This document shows positions 14,358-17,049 of a stretch of DNA of 17,049 nt, piece by piece; position 1 is the first letter of the stretch, and the number at the start of each line of letters is the position of its first letter. Location of the stretch: NCBI GenBank assembly GCA_003695015.1, contig RFJD01000116.1, positions 1 to 17,049 on the forward strand, given 5' to 3'. Position numbers and translations under genes: made by a program. The stretch is from Verrucomicrobiota bacterium (GTDB lineage Bacteria; Verrucomicrobiota; Verrucomicrobiia; Limisphaerales; J093). The notes below the pieces were generated by a model that ran no database searches, was not told where the DNA came from, and saw only the letters and a list, made by a program, of their open reading frames with translations.

Positions 14358-16421
14358 TCACCAGATTCTCACCAGGGTGACCCCATGGCGCGGCACTTGA
14401 CTGGAAAACTCGCCGCTGAACTCCCCAAGGTCCCGCTGGCGCCAGAGATCCCGCACCCGGTGGGCGCCGGTCAGTTTCAGGTCGCTCCACCGCGCCGTGA
14501 CCCGGGCGGGCAACGGCCCGCGATTGAACAGCCCCACCGCCAGCGAACCGTCTTCCATCGGCTTGGCCCACACTTCGGTGGCGCCTTCCCGGGCCACGCG
14601 CGCGGCCTGGCGGCCGAGGGGGTCTTGGTTGACCTCCAGCACCTCGTCGTTGGTCAGCAGGTTGAGCGTGAAGTCGTCCAGTTGGGTCATGTCGCACCCG
14701 ATCAGGAGCGGGGCGCTCAGGAGGCACCACAGGCTGATGTGCGTGTATTGTTCGTTGGGCGTGAGACGGGTGGGATGGAGCTGCGGCCCCCAACCGACCC
14801 GTCCGACCACCAGCATGTCCGGGTCGTTCCAGTGTCCCGGGCCGGCATAGGCTTCGCGCCCGGCCTGATTGAAGCCGATGCCCGCCATGCTGCCCCAAGT
14901 GTCGCGGATGTCGCCGGTGGTGCGCCAGCAATTGCCGCCCACGCGCGCCCCCCATTCATGCACGTTGCCCATCCCGTATTGGCAGAGGCTGAAGACGATG
15001 TCGCGGGGCACGCGATCGAGCGCGTCGCGCATGATGGCATACGGCACCATGAGCGGCCGGCGTGATTGGAACTCGGGCGGCGCCCACGCGGACTCGAAGC
15101 GATGCAGATCGACCGGATGAGAGCGTTGGGCCTCCAGTTCCGGCCGGTAGGAGCACCAGTCGTACTTGAGATAGTCAATGCCCCACTCGGCGTATTGTTG
15201 GGCATCGAGCCGTTCGTGATCAAAACTGCCGAGACAGCCGCCACAGGTCCTCGGGCCCGGCGAGGAATAAATGCCCACCTTCAGTCCCATCGCGTGGATG
15301 GCGTCGCACAAGGCCTTCATGTCGGGGAACCGCGGATTGGGCACGATCCGGCCCTGGGCGTCGCGTCCGGGGCCGCCCAGCGTGGGGTCGTCCGAGCCCG
15401 GCTTCTGTTCCCAGAAATCGTCGATGTTGATGTAGGTCCAGCCGTGGTTGACCAGACCACTGCGCACCATGGCCTTGGCGGCGGAGAGGACCTTCTCGGC
15501 CGTGACGCTGCCGGCAAAGCAGTTCCAACTGTTCCAGCCCATGGGGGGCGTCAGGGCGATCTGATCGCCGCACCGGATTCGCAACTCGCGCTCGGCCCGT
15601 CCGAGCCTGTTCTTGGCGCTCAACCTGACCTTGTACTCGCCGCGCTGCTTCACGACGCCGGTGATGATGCCCGTGGCAGGGTCCAGCTTCAGCCCCTCGG
15701 GCAACCCGCTCGCCGCAAACCGCATCGGCCGTTCGCCCGTGGCCGGTATCCGGAACAGGAAGGGGTGGCCGGGCCGGCAGCCCACCACCCGCGCGCCGTT
15801 GATGCGGGGTGTGGGCGGGGGCGGCGGCGTAAGCACGTACGGCTCCTCCCGCGGCGGGGCGGCGACCTCCGGCTTGGCCCCGACATAATCGAAGCGTGCT
15901 TCGGCCCAATCGGCGTGGTCGTAGTCGATGCCGTCGCCGGCGTCGGTGACCAGCAGGATCAGCCGGCGCACGCCGTGCAGGTCCACCTCGACCGGTTGGG
16001 CGGCGTCGCCGCCGTGCAGGATGCCGCTTTCCCACAGGGTCCTCCCGTCGCCGAGCACGTGGAACCGGACACTGGCACGCGTGCCTCGGCATTCGTCGTC
16101 CACGCCGACCCGGGCGGTGAAACGGGTCGCAGTGCCGTGAAGATCCAGCACGAGCGTGCTTTCGGCATGGGTGCCCAGGCCGCGTTCGAAGTTCTGGCCG
16201 CCGATCCGCAAGGGCCGGTTGTCCACGGAACGGTTGCGGCGCGGCTCTCCCCATTGCTGGTCGGTCTTGCTGATGTCCAGTTCATCCAGCCAGACCGTGG
16301 CCGCGGAGGCAGAACCGGCCAGCAGGACGAGGGCCAGGCCGGTGGCGAGGGCGGTCAACCGTCGCGAAAAGGACACCCCCAATGCGGCGGGAGGGGGCGT
16401 GTGAAGCGGAACGCGTTTCAT
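14358..16421 (-). CDS. Secreted alpha-galactosidase, NPCBM-Ig-GH27
   Basis: A 687-residue exported glycoside hydrolase that should release terminal alpha-galactose from plant or algal oligosaccharides or galactomannan side chains. The long signal peptide (charged n-region with SRR, core LTALATGLALVLLAGSA, cleavage SASA-AT after residue 40) shows export. Residues about 42-190 are an NPCBM carbohydrate-binding domain (WLDELD, GLGTHAESTLVLDL, VDDEC). A proline-rich linker leads to a putative Ig domain at about 230-310 (FAASGLPEGLKLDPATGIITG). The GH27 barrel follows: LTPPMGWNSWNCFAG, YINIDDFW, the nucleophile D421 in LKYDWC, the acid/base D504 in WRTTGDI, and PGHWNDPDML. A C-terminal beta domain ends VTLVRIW. 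The ATG at 16421 is chosen for the signal peptide; the frame stays open upstream to 16535. No Shine-Dalgarno sequence is seen. GH27 also includes beta-L-arabinopyranosidases and alpha-N-acetylgalactosaminidases, so the exact substrate is not certain. Confidence 0.93.
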   Translation of the reverse strand: MKRVPLHTPPPAALGVSFSRRLTALATGLALVLLAGSASAATVWLDELDISKTDQQWGEPRRNRSVDNRPLRIGGQNFERGLGTHAESTLVLDLHGTATRFTARVGVDDECRGTRASVRFHVLGDGRTLWESGILHGGDAAQPVEVDLHGVRRLILLVTDAGDGIDYDHADWAEARFDYVGAKPEVAAPPREEPYVLTPPPPPTPRINGARVVGCRPGHPFLFRIPATGERPMRFAASGLPEGLKLDPATGIITGVVKQRGEYKVRLSAKNRLGRAERELRIRCGDQIALTPPMGWNSWNCFAGSVTAEKVLSAAKAMVRSGLVNHGWTYINIDDFWEQKPGSDDPTLGGPGRDAQGRIVPNPRFPDMKALCDAIHAMGLKVGIYSSPGPRTCGGCLGSFDHERLDAQQYAEWGIDYLKYDWCSYRPELEAQRSHPVDLHRFESAWAPPEFQSRRPLMVPYAIMRDALDRVPRDIVFSLCQYGMGNVHEWGARVGGNCWRTTGDIRDTWGSMAGIGFNQAGREAYAGPGHWNDPDMLVVGRVGWGPQLHPTRLTPNEQYTHISLWCLLSAPLLIGCDMTQLDDFTLNLLTNDEVLEVNQDPLGRQAARVAREGATEVWAKPMEDGSLAVGLFNRGPLPARVTARWSDLKLTGAHRVRDLWRQRDLGEFSGEFSSQVPRHGVTLVRIW

Positions 16422-16779
16422 GGCGCCAGCCTGTGCCGGCCCCCAAGCCATGTCAAGAAACCGTCCGGTGGACAGCCGCCACTGGCGGACCCACGGTTCT
16501 TCGGCCTGCGGCCTGCCCCTGACCGGTGACGGCATGCTGAAGCTGCGTGTGAGGCGCGGCGGACCACCCCGCCGGAGCGAGACGGAGATTGAACCCTTTC
16601 GGTGTCGCCGGGCTCGGGCGGTTCCGGTGGAGCGGGGAGGTGGCCCGGCGGGTTGTTGTCATTCCGATGTGGTGTGGATCGAGCCTGATGGCATGATGAG
16701 GCTGGCAACAGCGCGGGATGATGGATGAGCCGGAGTTGGGCCGGTTCACTGGCGTGGCGCCGTGGCTGGACATGGTCCG
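16422..16779. other. Divergent intergenic region, 358 bases
   Basis: This gap lies between the start of the minus-strand alpha-galactosidase gene and the start of the plus-strand HEAT-repeat gene, so it should contain both promoters. An exact TTGACA on the minus strand (16451-16456) sits 29 bases upstream of the alpha-galactosidase ATG, but the expected -10 position reads CAGGCT, so I do not call a promoter. Short open frames cross the gap on both strands, but they have shadow-like composition and no family resemblance. I see no RNA gene or riboswitch. Confidence 0.6.
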
Positions 16780-17049
16780 ATGAAGCGGTGGTTGGTTCGC
16801 ATGGTGATGAAGGTGATCGCCGTTGCCGTGGCCCTCGGGTTGGCGGCGGTCGGGCTGTTGCTGTGGCAGCTCCAGCGGGCGGTCCAGCGGCAGTGGCAAG
16901 CGGCTCGGGCGGCGCACCCGCATCCGGGCGATGATGTGGCGGCGTTGCTCGATTTCGTGCGGTCGGAGGAGCACCCGTTGTCCGAGCGGAATCTGGCGGT
17001 GTGGACGCTGGGACGGCTGGCCGATCCGCGGGCCCTGCCGGTGCTGGAG
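16780..17049 (+). CDS. Membrane-anchored HEAT-repeat protein (N-terminal part)
   Basis: The first 90 codons of a gene that runs off the right edge. It begins MKRWLVRMVMKV and has one strongly hydrophobic stretch at about residues 11-28 (KVIAVAVALGLAAVGLLLW), either an uncleaved N-terminal membrane anchor or a signal peptide without an obvious cleavage site. A glutamine- and arginine-rich spacer follows (QLQRAVQRQWQAARAAHP). From about residue 52 a helical repeat pattern begins, with DVAALLDFVRSEEHPLSERNL leading into AVWTLGRLADPRALPVLE. The ALGxLxDPRAxxxL pattern is typical of HEAT or PBS-lyase-type repeats, which bind other proteins. The ATG at 16780 is the first of several (others at residues 8 and 10) and has no Shine-Dalgarno sequence. 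The full domain content, and so any function, cannot be judged from this fragment. Confidence 0.75.
   Translation, partial: MKRWLVRMVMKVIAVAVALGLAAVGLLLWQLQRAVQRQWQAARAAHPHPGDDVAALLDFVRSEEHPLSERNLAVWTLGRLADPRALPVLE

Noticed and set aside
16428..16456. Possible sigma-70 promoter for the alpha-galactosidase (exact TTGACA on the minus strand)
   Set aside because: With 17-base spacing the -10 hexamer is CAGGCT, far from consensus, and the predicted start would fall on the ATG; a single hexamer is not enough.
14109..16529. Two long plus-strand open frames (14109-15065 and 15066-16529) opposite the alpha-galactosidase
   Set aside because: Antisense shadows of a GH27 enzyme with complete catalytic motifs; composition is His/Pro/Gly-rich and featureless.
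16453..16974. 173-codon minus-strand open frame across the divergent gap and the HEAT gene
   Set aside because: His/Pro/Arg-rich without motifs, and the plus-strand HEAT frame with its membrane segment is more protein-like.
1..17049. CRISPR array, insertion sequence, prophage, toxin-antitoxin or defence genes
   Set aside because: I saw no regularly spaced repeats, transposase or integrase motifs, terminal repeats or defence-type domains; every long stretch is explained by core genes.

Overview
The window reads as ordinary chromosomal DNA from a very GC-rich bacterium of the Verrucomicrobiota (my best guess is the Pedosphaerales/Limisphaerales side). The assignment is an inference. It rests on the L9 and IleRS sequence flavour, a 33-residue mS38/COX24-type ribosomal mini-protein, a secreted NPCBM-GH27 alpha-galactosidase, and start codons that almost all lack a Shine-Dalgarno sequence. 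Neither rRNA nor tRNA is present to settle it, and I see no mobile element, CRISPR array, prophage or defence island.

Layout, left to right. Positions 1-2365 are a replication/ribosome block: the 3' end of ssb, rplI (L9) and dnaB (replicative helicase). Positions 2343-5401 are an outer-membrane biogenesis pair, bamA followed by a Skp/OmpH chaperone. bamA starts inside the end of dnaB. Positions 5565-11823 are a run of metabolic and translation genes on one strand: purM, a small YjlB-like cupin, ileS, purN and hisG. Positions 11876-11977 encode the tiny basic ribosomal-type protein, followed by the best intrinsic-terminator candidate in the window. Positions 12084-14143 hold a TPR lipoprotein translationally coupled to a DUF2203 protein. 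The strand then switches: 14358-16421 (minus) is a secreted GH27 alpha-galactosidase. A 358-base divergent gap separates it from a membrane-anchored HEAT-repeat protein that runs off the right edge.

The genes serve core functions. PurM and PurN are two steps of de novo purine synthesis, and HisG commits PRPP and ATP to histidine. IleRS, L9 and the mini-protein serve translation. Ssb and DnaB serve replication, and BamA with Skp delivers and inserts outer-membrane proteins. The alpha-galactosidase points to a polysaccharide-degrading lifestyle.

I found no convincing new multi-gene system. The most interesting signals are small: the mS38-like mini-protein after hisG; a perfect 9-bp inverted repeat whose right arm abuts the rplI start codon; a long hairpin capped by a UUCG tetraloop between rplI and dnaB; a conflict between a terminator and the start of the TPR lipoprotein; and the near-absence of Shine-Dalgarno sequences.
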